In this document: positions 20,869 to 31,932 of the stretch, piece after piece | How the letters are laid out: each line of letters opens with the position of its first letter | How positions within the stretch are numbered: position 1 is the first letter of the stretch | Assembly: GCA_020881915.1 (NCBI GenBank) | Contig: JAJFPB010000001.1 | Coordinates: forward strand, 4,340,001-4,404,000 | DNA: 64,000 nucleotides | From: Paramyrothecium sp. XJ0827 | Lineage: Eukaryota > Ascomycota > Sordariomycetes > Hypocreales > Stachybotryaceae | Direction of reading: 5' to 3' | Program-made: the position numbers and the translations under genes | The notes under the pieces: model-generated | Seen by the model: the letters and a program-made list of their open reading frames with translations, nothing else | What the model was told of the DNA's origin: nothing | The model's database searches: none

Positions 20869-22566
20869 ATGAGCCTTTTCCTTTGTCCCCATGCCTCGCG
20901 GTCGCTGCTCAGAGCCGTCGTCCAAGGTGGCTCCGCGACAGCACCGCGATGGAGTTCAACAGCGTCGATGCGATGGCTATCCAGCAGCGCCGGAGCAAGA
21001 GTCAGGGTAACTGGCAGTAGCAATCACCAGCAGTCATGGCTTCTGTCGCAACTACGAAGGTCTCCTAGCCTCCATACCCAACGTCGGTCGTTCTTTGGCC
21101 CAAAGATCATACGAGATTACCAGGAATTGCCGAAGGACTATCGGGATCAGGTCGGCCTGCCATTCAGCCAAAAGGAGTTGTCCGAAACCGAAGCCGTGCA
21201 GTTGATTGGGGCTGGAACCAACGCAAAGGCTGCGAACCATTTGCTGCGAATTCTACATGGACGGAGAGTGGCCGGCACCCTCGACGACCCTGCCTTTGCG
21301 GTTCACACCGCGCAATATTCGAAAGATCAGATGGACAAAGCTCTAGAATTCTTGCGGAGGAAGGTCCCCGTCGAAGAAGTGCTCAATGCCGGCCTGAGGG
21401 CTGAGGACGAGTTGGCCCAGATGGAGCAGGAGATGCAGCAAGCAGCCAAAAAGCAGCAGAGAGCAGATGAGGTGGAGGACCCATCCGAAGTCCCGGAGTA
21501 CAAAGAGGACCCTGTCTATGGACGAAGCAACCTGGACGAGATACGTGCACGGAACATTGCCCGGCGCAAGGCCAAGGAGAAGTTGGAGGAGGAAGAGCGC
21601 CAGGCAAGAGAGACGGCAGAGGGAGGGCCAGCCGGGCCACTCGCGCGAAGGGAGGACCAGAAGCGGGAGATTGCGAATCCACGCATCGCTGAGTACTACA
21701 AGGCGGCACAGTCGGACCTCGCAGAGCCCCCGCAGCTTCGGACCTGGGAGCGCATCCTGCCATCGGCTACGGTTGTGGCGCTGGTGCTTGGTTTCCTGGC
21801 GGCAGTAGCTACGGTTTACGAAGAGCCGGCCCCGCGGTACAGGCTCATCCCGGAGGTCACGCCAGCGCAGGCCACGGTAGGAGTCATCATCGGCATCAAT
21901 GCCATGGTGTTCCTGGCGTGGCGCGTGCCGCCCCTGTGGAAGCTGCTGAACCGGACCATGATCTTCGTCGTGGCGACGCCCAAGCCCATGACGCTCTTCA
22001 CGTCTATGTTCTCGCACTCGCGGCTGAGCCACTTGATTACCAACATGGTGCCGCTCTGGTTCGTGGGCACGGGGCTGCACGATGAGCTGGGACGGGCGCA
22101 GTTCCTGGCACTGTTCTTGGGCTGCGGCGCGACGGGCTTCCTCGGCAGCTTAGTCGTGTACACGCTGCGCGGCTGGCTGACGGTGACGTCGCTGGGCGCG
22201 TCGGGCGCGACGCTGGGTCTGCTTTCGGCCTACTTCTGGGAGCATCGCAACGATGGGTTCCGCTTCGGTGGGCTGCCGGATACGGGCGTGCACGGCATCA
22301 TTTTCCTCGCGCTGATCCTGGCGCTGCAGATGACGGCGTTTGGCAAGACGGCGCGGCTCAAGGTGGACATTGCGTCGCACATGTCGGGCATCGCGGCGGG
22401 CATCCTGGGCATTGAGCTGATTGGCAGAGGCCGGAAGCATGAAGGAGAGAGATTGCAGAGGGAACGCGACGGCCAACAGAAGGCCATCATCAACCTCATT
22501 GGAGGTCCGGCAGCGACACCTGTCGAGGTTGGGTCGCAGAGCAGCGGTCGCAGCCTGCCTTCGTAA
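20869..22566 (+). CDS. PCP1: Mitochondrial rhomboid protease (Pcp1/PARL type)
   Basis: 565 aa from the ATG at 20869; the frame is open further upstream but contains no ATG there. The N-terminus (about 1-75) is rich in Arg, Ser and Ala, lacks acids and fits a mitochondrial presequence. A charged helical middle region follows. Six to seven membrane segments fill the C-terminal part. The rhomboid dyad is visible: Ser445 in LGASGATLGL and His504 in DIASHMSGIAAGILG. The upstream HSRLSHLITNMVPLWFVG block is the rhomboid H-x-N region. Pcp1 cleaves intermembrane-space substrates such as the Mgm1 fusion GTPase and cytochrome c peroxidase in the inner membrane. Substrates here are inferred from family knowledge. 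Confidence 0.93.
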   Translation: MSLFLCPHASRSLLRAVVQGGSATAPRWSSTASMRWLSSSAGARVRVTGSSNHQQSWLLSQLRRSPSLHTQRRSFFGPKIIRDYQELPKDYRDQVGLPFSQKELSETEAVQLIGAGTNAKAANHLLRILHGRRVAGTLDDPAFAVHTAQYSKDQMDKALEFLRRKVPVEEVLNAGLRAEDELAQMEQEMQQAAKKQQRADEVEDPSEVPEYKEDPVYGRSNLDEIRARNIARRKAKEKLEEEERQARETAEGGPAGPLARREDQKREIANPRIAEYYKAAQSDLAEPPQLRTWERILPSATVVALVLGFLAAVATVYEEPAPRYRLIPEVTPAQATVGVIIGINAMVFLAWRVPPLWKLLNRTMIFVVATPKPMTLFTSMFSHSRLSHLITNMVPLWFVGTGLHDELGRAQFLALFLGCGATGFLGSLVVYTLRGWLTVTSLGASGATLGLLSAYFWEHRNDGFRFGGLPDTGVHGIIFLALILALQMTAFGKTARLKVDIASHMSGIAAGILGIELIGRGRKHEGERLQRERDGQQKAIINLIGGPAATPVEVGSQSSGRSLPS

Positions 22567-24441
22567 GATCGCTTGACGACGATTCATTTGTAAATTATTG
22601 GTAGATTTGTCTAGATAGCATTGGATACATTGTACAAATCCCGAACTGGTTAAGAAATGAAGACGAGATGGACTACGCTTGGCTGGTGTGCCAATCAACC
22701 ACCTTTGAAATTTATGCCTTTCACGAACTGGCAGCAGAATGCAAGCTGCGATTAAGTGACGAATTGGTTCGTGCAGTCCGGTATGTCATTCACCAGACCC
22801 AAATCAGGCCAGGACTTTCTCGCATTGGAGACGGCATTGCAGTGACGCTGCGCAGGTTCACCAAATTAGCGCGAGAGTGACGCGATACTGCACGTCGCCA
22901 GCCAAAGTACCCGCGCCTAGGCGCCGACGAATGAGCATCCGCGTTCCGATTTCCAGAAGGAGATGGCGCCTCAGCCAGGGGGTAGGGCGTGTCTCTCCCC
23001 CCGTCCAGCACGCAGACCCAGGCCCTGCAACGCACCTTGTTTCCGGGCAACGGGCACGATGGTGTGGGACTGGCATCCACGGCTGCAGGGCGTGAACAAT
23101 GGACGATCGGCAATTGAACGTGGAACGAAGAATAGCATGAATTGTCGGGCTTGCCAAAAGGTTACCTTTGGGCTCGTCGGAGGGTTTCCGTCATTGGACC
23201 TTTCAAAAGAAGCATGGCGTTAAGATTGTAAAGTTGCTTTTTCTGGAGGACCAAGTGGCGACATGCCGACGCCTGCGTGGTGCCGTTCGTCCCAGGGCTA
23301 TGGTCGCTGCGAATGCGTTAGTCTCGAGCGGGCGAAGTACCTCTGTGGGTACCTACCTCTATGGTCCGGTCCCAAAAAGCCAGTTGCCCAACAGCAAATT
23401 TCGTATCAGAGGAACCAGTTCATGGTACTATTTATCATTTACGATAATAGCCAGAGCCATTGGGAGGAGCGCACATATTTCTTCCGATATTCATATTCCT
23501 AAGCAGCATGGGGACGTATAATTTTTTGCACAAATGATGTTGGGATCGGCTTCGTGCAGATTCCCAGGTGCTTGGCTAAGGTACCCGGACCTCGAATATG
23601 ACGCAGTCTACTGCGGCCGCTGGACAGGATCCTGGGGTTCGCCATCGACGGCGTCCTCCTCTGCGCGTAACATCCTGCAACTTGACATGAAAAGTATGTA
23701 AAGTTGATATTTATTTAATTCGTATATGGCAATGGTGGAGATGGGCTGTTTCACTCAAAGGAACGGCATCTCCCTCTGCCGCTGGTTCCTTGGGTAGCCC
23801 GAACTGCCACCCAGTCGAAAAACAAAAGGTGACAAAGGAACACCCCCCGGAGTGGGCGGTGGGAGTGGAAATGCGAAATGCAGGTGGACGTGGGAGGGTG
23901 GAGGGCCAGAAAGGCACGGCGGCCCATCCGTCTCAAAACTAAAAGCAACCCTGCTCCCCCGACTCCGCCAGGATCTCGACCTCAAACCTGTCCAACTCTC
24001 GAACGCCCACTCCGCACAGCACAACAACAAAGGAAGTGCGAGCAGCAAAGCACCCACGCTCGTTCTCAACGTTGATTCCCTCCACGCTTCCCGCCCCTCG
24101 TTGCGTCCGCGTCTCCCATCAGGTAGCAACCTGAAAGCCAGCCCCTAACTTGCATACTTGCTCGCGACCCGACGATCCTAGCGCCGCTCCGTTGAATTGG
24201 TGACGGCGACGCAGCTGTCCATTCACGCAGACTCTTCCTTTCCCCGCGGTACATAATTGGCAAGAGGCACGAGATGGTTTAGTGTACAATCGCAGCCGCC
24301 TTTCGAGATTTCCACCTTCCCGCACTCGCCCTCCCCTCCTTCTCCTTCTCTCTTCCTTTCCTTCCCTCCTCGCAACTCAACTTCGAGAGGAAGGCGCGGC
24401 CACCACCACCACCTCCACCGCTTCTTCCACCCGCCGCAAAC
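22567..24441. other. Intergenic region upstream of the sirtuin gene
   Basis: 1.9 kb with no convincing coding region. GGTACC occurs at 23348 and 23580. The last 250 bp are strongly CT-rich (CTCCCCTCCTTCTCC-like), as expected for the sirtuin leader. Confidence 0.6.
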
Positions 24442-26187
24442 ATGGACAGCTCAAGTCCGCTCTCGTCCCTTCCGGGATCCTCCAACTCGTCACCTCTCTC
24501 CAACTTCTCTCAGACGCCTTCGTTACCAAGTTCGCCGTCACCCTCTCCCTCACAGTCGTTCTCCACGGCGTCGCTCGACCCAGCCAAACGGTACCCTTCG
24601 CCCATGTCCATCACGGCCTCTGGGACCCAGTCCCCCATGAAGTTTAGCGAGCCCATGAGCGATAACGACCCGCGCCTTACCGCTGACCACACGGGGCCTC
24701 CACCAGCCAAGAGACGACGGATAGCGCCACCCAGCAAGGAACGGACAACTGAGTATCTGGACCTTACTAAACCCGAAGATGAGATGGACGAGGACGAGAA
24801 ATACCAGCTTGAACGCCTCGTGGCTGCTCTGCGCAAGAAGAAGAAGGTCGTTGTCATTGCGGGCGCGGGTATCTCCGTCTCGGCTGGAATTCCGGACTTC
24901 CGCTCCTCTACTGGCCTTTTCGCAACGACGAGGACTCAGCACAAGCTCAAGGCCTCTGGCAAACATTTGTTTGACGCCTCTGTGTACAAGCATGACTCTT
25001 CTACCCAGTCTTTCCATACCATGGTCAGGGAAATGGCTCAAATGACCAAAGATGCGAGGCCCACTCCATTTCACCACCTCCTCGCTTCTCTCGCCCACGA
25101 GGGGCGCCTTTTACGATTGTACTCGCAGAACATCGACTGCCTCGATACGAGAATGACCCCTCTCGCCACCAAAGTTCCCCTCAACACTAAAGGACCCTGG
25201 CCTGCCACTATTCAGTTACACGGAGGCCTCGAGATGATGGTTTGCACCAAGTGCGGCGAGTTGAAGGACTTTGATGGCGAAGTCTTCAATGGACCAGAGG
25301 CCCCTCTTTGCAATGCGTGCGAGGTCATAGATCAGGTCCGGACCACGCATGCCGGCAAGCGCAGCCACGGCATCGGCAGACTCAGGCCCCGCTTTGTCTT
25401 GTATAACGAGTACAACCCTGATGAGGAGGCTATTGGCAACGTTTCGAGTGCAGATCTGAAGTCGCGCCCAGATGCTGTCCTTGTTGTGGGCACTTCACTC
25501 AAGATACCTGGAACTCGAAGACTGGTCAAGGAGTTATGTCAAGTCGCGCGAGGCCGACGAGATGGGTTTACAGCATGGATCAACATTGAATCGGAGCCCA
25601 AGGGCGTCGAATTCAAGGATTGCTGGGATTTGGTCGTCAAAGCAAAGTGTGACGATGTGGCTGGAGTGGTCGCCCTTCCACCCTGGGATTGCCCCATTGG
25701 TAACGATTACCAGGTATCAAAGGCGGACGGCACAGAACCCGTCCAGAACTCCAGAGTGGAGGTACACATTGCAACCAAGTCCCGACAGGTCGAGGATGAT
25801 GCAGGTATCCCAACACCACGGCCCAGCCCGAAACTCGGGCCTTCAAAGAAGCTGGCCAAGACGAAGCAGACCAAAATCTCCTTCGGCAACCCCACCGGGG
25901 CTACCTCACAGAAAGTGTCCAAGTCGCGACCTCGCAAGTCGAAGCAGGCTGTCAAGGCAGAGCCACCAAGAAAGAATTTGCTGCAGAGCTTCAAGGCCGT
26001 CAAGAATGTTTCCGATCGCGACGTGGTCAAGAAGAATGGCAGCGTCGGGGCCAAACCCAGTATCCTGGCAGACCCAAGTGGCTTTACCTCACTCCCAGCC
26101 TTGCGTCCTCCGCGGCGAGCATCTTCCGAGTCGTTCGTCTATACTTCCGAATCTGCTGAGAACACCCTACTTGAGGCTGAATCATAG
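24442..26187 (+). CDS. NAD-dependent deacetylase, HST3/HST4-type sirtuin
   Basis: Single-exon 581-aa protein. A Ser/Pro-rich, disordered N-terminus (1-110) precedes the sirtuin domain (about 125-415). The NAD-binding signatures GAGISVSAGIPDFRS (141-155) and QNID (229-232) are intact. So is catalytic His260 in LHGG and the zinc site Cys268-x2-Cys271 with Cys290-x2-Cys293. The C-terminal 165 residues are basic and disordered, with KQTKISF. The domain with the RSSTGLF and TPFHHLL segments resembles Hst3/Hst4, the nuclear enzymes that remove acetyl from histone H3 Lys56 after replication; that subfamily is inferred by eye. It converges with RAD60, 570 bp away. Confidence 0.92.
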   Translation: MDSSSPLSSLPGSSNSSPLSNFSQTPSLPSSPSPSPSQSFSTASLDPAKRYPSPMSITASGTQSPMKFSEPMSDNDPRLTADHTGPPPAKRRRIAPPSKERTTEYLDLTKPEDEMDEDEKYQLERLVAALRKKKKVVVIAGAGISVSAGIPDFRSSTGLFATTRTQHKLKASGKHLFDASVYKHDSSTQSFHTMVREMAQMTKDARPTPFHHLLASLAHEGRLLRLYSQNIDCLDTRMTPLATKVPLNTKGPWPATIQLHGGLEMMVCTKCGELKDFDGEVFNGPEAPLCNACEVIDQVRTTHAGKRSHGIGRLRPRFVLYNEYNPDEEAIGNVSSADLKSRPDAVLVVGTSLKIPGTRRLVKELCQVARGRRDGFTAWINIESEPKGVEFKDCWDLVVKAKCDDVAGVVALPPWDCPIGNDYQVSKADGTEPVQNSRVEVHIATKSRQVEDDAGIPTPRPSPKLGPSKKLAKTKQTKISFGNPTGATSQKVSKSRPRKSKQAVKAEPPRKNLLQSFKAVKNVSDRDVVKKNGSVGAKPSILADPSGFTSLPALRPPRRASSESFVYTSESAENTLLEAES

Positions 26188-26759
26188 AGTGATGGTGAAT
26201 TTCACTCCCAGAGCCACTCCTTGATTTGAGAGGGTCTTGATTGCATCGGTGCCAACCAAAGCTCGGCACACAAATCACAGCCACAAAGTCCGCCCGGTCT
26301 ACGCCGCCCGGGCACTTGAGATGAAAAGTTCGGGCAAAAAGCGATAGAGCTTTCATTTCTCATAGACGGCTGGGTACATATCTAGGCGTCCTGTACTGCA
26401 TAGTCTTGGAGTCTGGGGGAGCACCTCAGGGACAGAGAGTCCTCACTCCTGTATATTTTGAGCACGATGTGGCGGTCTGCCGACGCGTGCTTGTACATAT
26501 TGTTAATACCCAAACCTGTATTATTGATAGCTACAATGAAGAGTTTTGAATGGCGCTGGTACACGTCAAAACATCTGTGATCAATCATGTGCAATTTTGG
26601 GTCCGTAATTCGTGGGTGGCCAGAATGCGCACACCATATCTAGACTAATCTGAGATCGTCTCTTTGGGGGTATCAATAACCAATAAATGTGTCCATGTGC
26701 TTGCACAACGCCTGAAACAAAACTTCCGTGAACACCTTGCCCTATCGTCCTCGACCCCT
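26188..26759. other. Convergent 3' flanks, sirtuin/RAD60
   Basis: A 570-bp spacer between convergent stop codons. No coding region or RNA gene is recognised. Confidence 0.6.
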
Positions 26760-28425
26760 TCAATCCTCTACCGTAACCGGTGACTTGATGTGTACCTCGA
26801 TGGCGTCCAAGTCGTCGATCTCGGCCTCAGCCATGGTCGCATCCCCCGCAAGCCGCTCGCCGTCGAACCACAGGCTGACATCCTTGCCTGGGTCAACGCT
26901 CCGCTGGGTGCGGAAGCCGGTGATCAAAGTGTCGACCGTCGTCTCCGGCCGAACCGTCAGCTTGACGTCGTCGACGTCGCGTGCCTTCAGGATGACCCGG
27001 AGCTTGACCTCTGGCGGCGGCGTCGGCGCGTCTCTGTAGCTGTCTGCGCCGGCGTCGTCGCCGTCCTCGGACGTGGCCTCGCCTGCCTCGCGGCGGCGGC
27101 GCAGCTCCTCCTCGCGCTCCCTCTTCTGGAAGAGGTCCAGGGTCCAGGCCTCGAGCTGGATACGGGTGCGCTCCTCGTTGAGCCCGCCCTTGCTGAAGCC
27201 GTCGACGACGACGCGGCCGTTGCCGCCGGGCCGGATGCCGAGGCTGAGCAGCGTGGAGGAGTTGTAGATGCGCTTGCCCCGCCAGGTGAGGAGGACGTCG
27301 TCGCGCTGGTCGGGGGGGAGGGCGACGCCCTTCTGGAGCTGCCTGGCCACCCAGGAGTCACGAACGACGCGCAGCGGCTTGTTGAAGAGGAATTTGATCA
27401 GCACGCGGTGCGAGCCGGGGACGTCGGATAGGATGAGGATTTCGACCTGCTCCTTGCCGGCGTTGGCTAGGTCCCGTGCGCGCTGTTCGGCAGCCTTGCG
27501 CTCATACTCAGCGAATTCATCTTCCTCATCTTCCTGGTCGTCCCTGGTAAGGGGCTGCTCCGGAGAGAGATCACCGCCAACAACCTCCAAGCTCCTCTCG
27601 CGGTTCGCAGACGAGACGGCCGGCGGCGGCTCGTCATACCCACCGTCGGAGTCCGAGTCCAGGGAGATGACCGGAGCGCCCCGGGAAGCAGACCCGCGGC
27701 GGAGCCCGGGTGCCGGCTCGGCGGGCCGGGCGGGCTTGGAGTGGGAGCGCAGGAGCTGCGCCGAGGGCGAGCTGTCGGGCACGCTGTGGGCCTGGTCCGG
27801 GCTGGAGATGATGTTTTGCGACGGCGTCGAGGCGTGCCGCGAGCGCTTCGAGGGCGGCGGGGTTACCGGTTCCCTGTACAAGACAAATGTTTAGTTGCGG
27901 ATTCGGGACGGCCAAGGGACGGCTAGGCTAGGCCACAAACCTGAAGCTTTCGGCATGTGTGGTTAGAGGCTGAGACGTATCCGATTTGAAGGAGTCATTC
28001 ATGTCGTCTTCGAGCATTCCCACTTGTGTCCTGCTGGACTCGCCATTCCTGCTTGCCGCAGCAGCGAGTTCGTCCTCCCCGTCATCCTCCTGGTGCCGTC
28101 TCTTCTCGCCAGCCGCGGCACGAAGGCGCTGCAGCTCCTCTGCCCGGCGGCGCCGCTCCTCTTCCTCCTCCTCCTGCTGCCTCTGCTTCCGGAGCAGGCG
28201 CCTCTCGCGGTCCGCGGCGACGATCGGCGCCATCTCCTTGGCGCGGCGGAAGAGTTCGAGGCCGTCGTCGTCCGCGGCGGCGGCGGCCGGGGGTGCATTC
28301 TTGCTCCTGCCCTCGTCGCCGGCCGGCACGTCGCTGGGGGTCGCGTGAGGCGCCTTGCGGAGGGCCGTGGGCTTGAAGGGCAGCTTCTTCTTCTTGGGCG
28401 AGAGAAACACAGCCTCGTCTGCCAT
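26760..28425 (-). CDS. RAD60: Rad60/Esc2/NIP45 family SUMO-mimic genome-stability protein
   Basis: Two exons, 28425-27941 and 27873-26760, with a 67-nt intron, give 532 aa. Residues 1-250 are disordered and charged, with a long Glu/Arg coiled segment in exon 1 and acidic SUMO-interaction-like runs (VISLDSDSDGG). The first SUMO-like domain begins near VEILILSDVPGS and includes VLLTWRGKRIYNSSTLLSLG. The second, C-terminal domain runs from VKLRVILKARD to DAIEVHIK and keeps the ubiquitin-like fold pattern (SLWFDGERLAGDATMAE). Rad60 family members work with Smc5/6 and the SUMO machinery in replication-coupled recombination repair in the nucleus. The gene is divergent from LSM6. GC content is very high in exon 2. 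Confidence 0.92.
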
Positions 28426-29001
28426 GATGGTTTGGCGTGAAAGTGTAGTTGGAGTGCGTTTGGCTGGGAGATTCAGCAAGTATGCGCGCGCAAAGCTTTG
28501 ATGAGAGAGTCGTGCTGGGAAACAGCTGGATGAATATAAGCTACCGATCCTCGACGAGTTCAGACGGTGTAGTAGAGCGGCGATGGCAATAAGGGCCGGG
28601 ATGCAGCCGCCTCTTTTGAATGCATCGCAGGCAGATGCGACAGCATTTTGCCGTTGGGGTAAAAAGGTATTTGATTTGGTATGGCGCGTGTAAGCCTTGT
28701 CGTTAGCCTTCACCAGCGCGTTCTTCAGTGTCGTCAACCGCTAACAAGGGGGACTCGGGACTCCCCGCAGCGAGGCCCTGCAGTGGGGGGTCCACCTTTC
28801 GCAGCCGGTACCTCGACTGCGCTCGCCGGCACCTGGAGCCACAGTGCGCGCGCCCGCTCGGCCTTGTGGCTTATCGCGATAGTCGAAACGCCCGGGGAAA
28901 TCTGCTGAGCAGCTTCAACCACCACCCTCTCAGCGCTACTCATCCTCACCTGCACGCCTCACGCACGCTACCACGGAAAAGCAGAGGCAAACACACCCAC
29001 C
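28426..29001. other. Divergent promoter region, RAD60/LSM6
   Basis: A 576-bp head-to-head spacer with no coding signal. One GGTACC occurs at 28807. Confidence 0.6.
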
Positions 29002-29423
29002 ATGGAGAACGGAGCCATCTCACAGGGCGAGGGCAAGGACCCGTCCAGCTTCCTGAGCGACATCATCGGAAACCCCGTCACCGTCAAGCTCAACTCCGGC
29101 GTCGTCTACAAAGGTGAGCCCTCACGCACCTCTCACTCTTTCCCGCTCTGCCCACCCCCGGACAGGGCCTTCAGTCACATGAACTTAAGCTGACTCATCG
29201 GGTGTCCCCGTGGATGACTGCAGGAGAGCTTCAGTCGGTTGATGGATACATGAACATCGCGCTGGAGAAGACGCAGGAGTACGTCAACGGCACGAAGCGG
29301 AGGGAGTACGGCGATGCCTTCGTGCGAGGAAACAACGGTGAGTTGAGCAACGGCTAGGATCTTATCCAAAGCTTGAGACTGACAAGTAACTTTGCAGTTA
29401 TGTACATCTCAGCAGATTCATGA
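29002..29423 (+). CDS. LSM6: Sm-like protein Lsm6
   Basis: Three exons, 29002-29113, 29224-29337 and 29398-29423, with introns of 110 and 60 nt, give 83 aa. The last coding exon is only 26 nt. Sm1 covers PSSFLSDIIGNPVTVKLNSG, then VVYKGELQSVDGYMNIALE. Sm2 is AFVRGNNVMYISADS. Size and sequence match the Lsm6 subunit, which sits in both the nuclear Lsm2-8 ring on U6 snRNA and the cytoplasmic Lsm1-7 ring that promotes mRNA decapping. The stop codon is 138 bp from the stop of the convergent methyltransferase gene, so their 3' UTRs probably overlap. Confidence 0.95.
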
Positions 29424-29561
29424 TGCAGAATGAAAACTAGGAATATCATGCTATTCGATTTTCTCGCCCACAGAGTCTATGAAGATCACATGTGTTTGAC
29501 ACAGACTACTACACTGAGCTCTTGATGTCCACGTCCCTACTAACCCTCGTCTCCCTCGTGC

Positions 29562-30594
29562 CTACAGCCGCGTGGTCCACGCAAAGTACGTGACTCCGTG
29601 CACGGCGACCTCACCCGCCTCCGTCCACTCGCCGTCGCCCCCGTCCAGGATCGCATCGTACCGCGCCCTGAACGCCTTCCTTTCCTCGCCCTGGAGTACC
29701 GCGACCTGGCTGAGTGTGTTGACGCGGTCCCACAGCGCGTCCCTGCCCAGCGGCACGGTCCACGACACCGAATCCTCGTCGAGCGGCGTCGTGAACAGGG
29801 CCTTGTCGGGATCCTGCTGCTCGAAGACGCCCGCCCACACGAACTCTCTGAAGCGCGGTGCGCCGTCTGCAGGCAGCCCATGGACCAGGCGGTTCATTTC
29901 CGTCTCCCACTGTGTTTCCGCCTGCCAGTGCCGGGGCTTATTGTCTGGAGAAAGTGCACGGTTTAGCTTCTATGCCGAGGATCCCAGATCACCCCTCAAA
30001 ACAGGCAGTTCTGCTCACAGTTCTCAATGTTCCAGATCACGGCCAGCTTGCCGCCAGGTTTAAGTACGCGATGAATTTCTTCGAGGGCTGTCTTATTCGC
30101 AAACCTGATTTCTGTTGAACAAGTCGCCTCGGAATAGGGCTATGCGGTCGCCATGGCTTACCAGTGAAATGCCTAGGAATCAAGCGGGCCTGGTTTCAGT
30201 GCACAAGCCTACCGCGGGTATGTCAAGAGAACGACACGGACGGACCTACCTGCGCAACGATGATTGCATCTGCCCACCCATCCGGAACGTCCATCTTTTC
30301 AGCAGTGCCCTCACGTACTTCCACTCCTCGCAGGTTCTTGGTCACCATGGTCCGCCTCATCTTTTCATGAGGCTCTACAGCATAGATCTCAAAATGCTCT
30401 GCTCGTTGGGCCAGGAGCTCTGTGAATTTCCCAGTGCCTGCTGCGAGATCGATAACCTTGCTTCGCGGTTTGTCCGCTACTCCCAAATGCCCCAGGAGGC
30501 TATCGACGGCCTCGGCCGGGTAGGAAGGTCGATGGGCGTCATACGCCTGCGCATCGCTGAAGCCACTTGTGGCGGCGTTGTGTATATGATTCAT
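29562..30594 (-). CDS. SAM-dependent methyltransferase (class I) with an 11-nt microexon
   Basis: Four exons: 30594-30250, 30172-30162 (11 nt), 30104-30019 and 29944-29562, with introns of 77, 57 and 74 nt, give 274 aa. The SAM-binding motif I is VIDLAAGTGKFTELL, followed by the acidic loop YAVEPHEKM and the ADAIIVAQ strand. The microexon encodes AFH plus two bases of Trp, making AFHWFANKTALEEIHRVL, the usual post-motif sequence of methyltransferase type 11 proteins, so it is strongly supported. LKPGGKLAVIWN then follows as expected. The C-terminal part (from about 155) is the substrate-side domain. The substrate is unknown. Crg1/Tmt1-like small-molecule methyltransferases are possible relatives by layout only. 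Confidence 0.9.
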
Positions 30595-30920
30595 ATCCTG
30601 GTAAATAGAAACACCTTGACTCTGGATTTGAACTCGTATTCAAAGGCAATACACAATCTGCATGCGTTGCCGTTGAAATAGTCCGTCTCTCGGCTACGCT
30701 ACGTCAACTCTCGGCTACGGCGCGTAACTCCGCACTTAAGATCCTCCGAGCTTCGGATTTCGTCACGACATGGATCTTCCTTCCGACGGCATGGAAATCT
30801 AATTGCAAATGAAATAGAAAGGATCGGAATTCCTATCTGTTGATGATAAGACGTGACTCTAAGACACATTTGACAATATGGAAGCTTTGGGTTGTTAAAA
30901 CATGCATAGATAATGCCCTC
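30595..30920. other. Methyltransferase promoter
   Basis: A 326-bp spacer between two minus-strand genes. The sequence CTCTCGGCTACG occurs twice (around 30690 and 30708). Nothing else is seen. Confidence 0.55.
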
Positions 30921-31932
30921 TCATGCTGGTGACTGCGGCTTCTTTCGCAGCCTCGAGCGATTGTGTCCAGGCCCCTGTAACCCAGCACCGACATCTTCGA
31001 TATTTCTTTTATGCACATTTTCTCTTGGAGGAGTCTGGGCAGACCCGGCAACCCTGGCGGTAGGTACAACGACGAAATTTCGGTTGATTTGCCTCGTGTA
31101 TCTGCAAGCACCTCGTCCTACTCTGCTATACAACATGGGTCCTCCTCCTCGACGTTGCGGCACGGGAATACGAGATGGCATTTCAGCCAGGCAAGTCCTC
31201 GCATCGGCTCTACATTCGGCTTTCGACTGGGGGTCGTTCTCGACGGAGTTGCATGATCGATTAACCGCAGGTTGGCGCTGCAACACTCCTGTCGGCACGT
31301 ATGTTGTAATATGGTCGCTGTCGACGGGTGATGAAGGTTGAGTTATCTTCCTAGTTTTGATCTCTCGTTTCTTGGAGGATATGTCCTCATCAATGCTGGC
31401 GACGAGGGTGGTTTGAGTTGTTTCATGGAGGATGTCGGCTGCCATTGTGCCACCTAGGGTTGTGCTTGCAGAGGCATATCGCCTGTGCCTGGCTTCGATC
31501 GAATTTGGGTCAGTCCGCCGGCTTTCCATCTTGGCCAGTTCGGTAGTGTCGGCCACAAGGGTGGTCGACGAAGCTATTTGGCTGATCTCAGGAGAGTCGG
31601 ATTGTGAGATCCAGATACCTTCTACTTCGACGCCCCTCTGTATCGCTCGCACGCCAAACGGTATCTCATCAGGACCCCAAGAGCTAGTTCCGCAATGTCG
31701 CATCTCCGAGGCTCGCATGCGCTTCTCTTCGTCGAGCTCATGTAACCTTCGCATCAACCGGTTTGTGCGGGATACTTTGAAGAGTCCGATGGCAAAGACG
31801 ACGATAATGCAGCAAGCAAGAACCTGCGAAGAGGGTGTCAGAATGAACTGAGGGTTTCTAGACAACTGGCCCAAGACTAACAAAGGTGAGCTTTTGCCAT
31901 AGCTCCCAGCCCAGGAAGAAGGTGTTCATCAT
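30921..31932 (-). CDS. Small single-pass membrane protein, fungal type, unknown function
   Basis: Two exons, 31932-31882 and 31823-30921, with a 58-nt intron, give 317 aa. Exon 1 encodes only MMNTFFLGWELWQKLTF. The intron falls just before the membrane segment VLACCIIVVFAIGLFKV (18-34). A basic, helical juxtamembrane region follows (RTNRLMRRLHELDEEKRMRASEM), then the block DEIPFGVRAIQRGVEVEGIWIS, which looks conserved. The remaining two thirds are hydrophilic and probably disordered. Reading the frame without the splice would replace the exon 1 residues with unrelated ones, so the spliced model is preferred. I cannot name a function. Confidence 0.82.

Noticed and set aside
27268..27894. 208-codon plus-strand frame opposite RAD60
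   Set aside because: It overlaps RAD60 exon 2 and reflects that exon's high GC content; RAD60 has clear SUMO-like domains.
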